From Planctomycetota bacterium (GTDB lineage Bacteria; Planctomycetota; UBA8108; UBA1146; JAJFFE01): a stretch of DNA of 7,440 bases. The position numbers were made by a program, and so were the translations under genes. Below, one piece after another: positions 6,197 to 7,440 of this stretch. The stretch covers positions 1-7,440 of the forward strand of contig JAGQRC010000160.1 of the NCBI GenBank assembly GCA_020425835.1. The letters run 5' to 3'. The notes under the pieces were generated by a model. It made no database searches and had not been told where the DNA came from. It saw only the letters and a list, made by a program, of their open reading frames with translations. Each line of letters begins with the position of its first letter. Position 1 is the stretch's first letter.

Positions 6197-7440
6197 TCAG
6201 AGGTCGTCGGCTTGGCGACTCGAGGTGAGGACGGGCAACTCGATCACGAAGCGGGCACCGTCTCCGAGCTTGGAGTCGACGGAGATCCGTCCGCCGTGCT
6301 CCTGGACGATGCGGTAGCTCACGGAGAGTCCGAGCCCCGTGCCCTGCCCAGGGTCCTTGGTCGTGAAGAACGGGTCGAACACGCGGCTCGCGGTCTCCGG
6401 GCTCATTCCGGGTCCGTTGTCCTCGACGATGACGCGAATCGTCGGCCCGAGGTCGGAGTCGGTCGCCTCGGTGCGAACCTCGAGTCGTTTCGTTCGCGTG
6501 GGCGGCAGAGTGTTCAACGCGTCGAGCGAGTTCAACCCGAGGTTCATGAAGACCTGGGACAGTTCGTCGGGAACGGCGAAGGTCAGAGGGAGATCGGGGT
6601 CGAGATCGACATCGATCTGGACTCCCTTCGCGCGCTTGTCGTACTGCAAGATGCCCACACCGGTCTCGATCGCTGCGTTGATCGAGCAGCTCACGCGGTC
6701 CGGGCTCATCGGTCGACCGAGTTGCGAGATCTGTCGCGTGATTCCCACGAGACGAGTGATGTGCTGCTCGATCAGATCGAGCTTCTTGGTCACCGCCTCC
6801 TCCGAGATCTTCCGACGCAGGTTCTGGACGACCGCGGAGATCGACGACAGGGGGTTGCCGATCTCATGGGCGATCCCGGACGCGAGCTGACCGACGACCG
6901 CAAGTTTTTCCTGCTGACGGATCTGGTTCTGGAGGCGGTACTCGTCGGAGAGGTCCCGAACGATGCCGGCGAACAGGCGACCGCGGTCTGTGACGACTTC
7001 GCTGACCGAGAGCCGAACCGGGAAGGTCAACCCGTCCTTGCGCTGCCCCCGGACCTCTCGCCCGAACCCGATGATGCGAGGGATCTCCGAGTCGAGGTAG
7101 CGCTCGATGTACTCGTCGTGCCGATCACTATACGGCTCGGGCATCAGGATCCCGACGTTACGACCGACGAGCTCCGGAGCGCTGTAGCCGAACATCTCCT
7201 GCGTGGCTCGGTTGATCGACTCGATCGTACCTTGCTCATCGATCACGCTGATCGCGTCCACTGCCGTGTCGAGGATGGCTCGAAGACGCGCCTGACTCGC
7301 TTTCAGCTCGCGCTCGGCGAGCTGTCGGCGCTCGAGCTCCGACGAGAGGACTTCGAGCCGCCGGTCGAGCGGCAGGTCGATCGTGTCATCGGCGATGGGA
7401 GTCGCTTGCAGGCGCAGGAGCAGAATCGGCTCGGGCTGCG
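6197..7440 (-). CDS. Sensor histidine kinase with FixL-like PAS domain, 5' end beyond the window
   Basis: The frame stays open to the window edge, so 413 residues are visible and the N-terminus is missing; a GTG at 7261 is an internal Val of the PAS domain. Visible residues 1-12 (PEPILLLRLQ...) look like the end of an earlier domain, perhaps another PAS. Residues about 28-58 form a charged helical linker. The PAS domain is at about 59-165, with GRNVGILMPEP (92-102) and RHDEYIERY (106-114). His107, Arg113, Ile122, Arg127 and Leu143 match the FixL haem-pocket residues His200, Arg206, Ile215, Arg220 and Leu236 at identical spacing. The dimerisation and phosphorylation helix has AHEIGNPLSS (190-199; His191 phospho-acceptor). 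The ATPase domain shows the N box NLGLNSLDAL (299-308), DNGPGM (340-345), FDPFFTT (354-360) and GTGLGLS (366-372). No membrane segment and no response regulator gene are in view. It is an NtrB/FixL-class kinase; haem and oxygen sensing are inferred. Confidence 0.92.
   Translation of the reverse strand, partial: QPEPILLLRLQATPIADDTIDLPLDRRLEVLSSELERRQLAERELKASQARLRAILDTAVDAISVIDEQGTIESINRATQEMFGYSAPELVGRNVGILMPEPYSDRHDEYIERYLDSEIPRIIGFGREVRGQRKDGLTFPVRLSVSEVVTDRGRLFAGIVRDLSDEYRLQNQIRQQEKLAVVGQLASGIAHEIGNPLSSISAVVQNLRRKISEEAVTKKLDLIEQHITRLVGITRQISQLGRPMSPDRVSCSINAAIETGVGILQYDKRAKGVQIDVDLDPDLPLTFAVPDELSQVFMNLGLNSLDALNTLPPTRTKRLEVRTEATDSDLGPTIRVIVEDNGPGMSPETASRVFDPFFTTKDPGQGTGLGLSVSYRIVQEHGGRISVDSKLGDGARFVIELPVLTSSRQADDL

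Noticed and set aside
7259..7261. GTG at 7261 as the start of the histidine kinase
   Set aside because: It falls within the first strand of the PAS domain (TAVDAISVID), and the frame continues open with a sensible linker to the window edge.
1..7440. tRNA, rRNA, insertion sequence or phage elements
   Set aside because: Nothing on either strand resembles tRNA arms, rRNA, transposase motifs or terminal inverted repeats; coding style is uniform across the window, giving no sign of recent transfer.

Overview
The window is high-GC bacterial DNA with one coding direction. All five genes supported here lie on the minus strand, and nothing on the plus strand looks real. The best guess for the host is Planctomycetota or a similar lineage (moderate confidence, from gene content only). 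The clues are an ECF sigma factor of the PF07638/TIGR02999 type paired with a Hanks-type kinase carrying TPRs, and two secreted proteins ending in a dockerin-like double Ca-loop plus a Cys-rich tail.

Layout, in transcription order (high to low coordinates). (1) 7440-6197: the 3' part of a sensor histidine kinase whose reading frame runs off the window edge. Its PAS domain aligns without gaps to the haem-PAS of FixL, including the haem-ligand His. (2) 6196-5955: a 242-base non-coding region with a hairpin after the kinase gene, a weak -10-like hexamer, a second hairpin with AGGAGG in its loop, and four tandem 18-19 base repeats. The last repeat runs into the ribosome binding site of the next gene. 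(3) 5954-5373: the ECF sigma factor. (4) 5369-2646: a 907-residue Ser/Thr kinase with one membrane segment and a TPR-rich C-terminal half, 3 bases after the sigma gene. (5) 2578-1784: a secreted protein with a probable cohesin-like beta domain and a dockerin-like tail. (6) 1657-92: a secreted glucose/sorbosone dehydrogenase-like (PQQ type) beta-propeller with the same tail. (7) 72-41: an intrinsic terminator closing the block.

Reading as a system (inference): sigma, kinase and the two exported proteins could be one transcription unit, about 5.9 kb from the repeat-bearing leader to the terminator. The kinase is predicted to put its TPRs outside the cytoplasm and its catalytic domain inside. 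The sigma factor lacks the usual acidic residues of region 2.2 and has a Thr in their place. Together these suggest kinase control of the sigma factor, as in the Vibrio EcfP/PknT pair, possibly with the exported dockerin proteins as output. The FixL-like kinase upstream is probably a separate unit.
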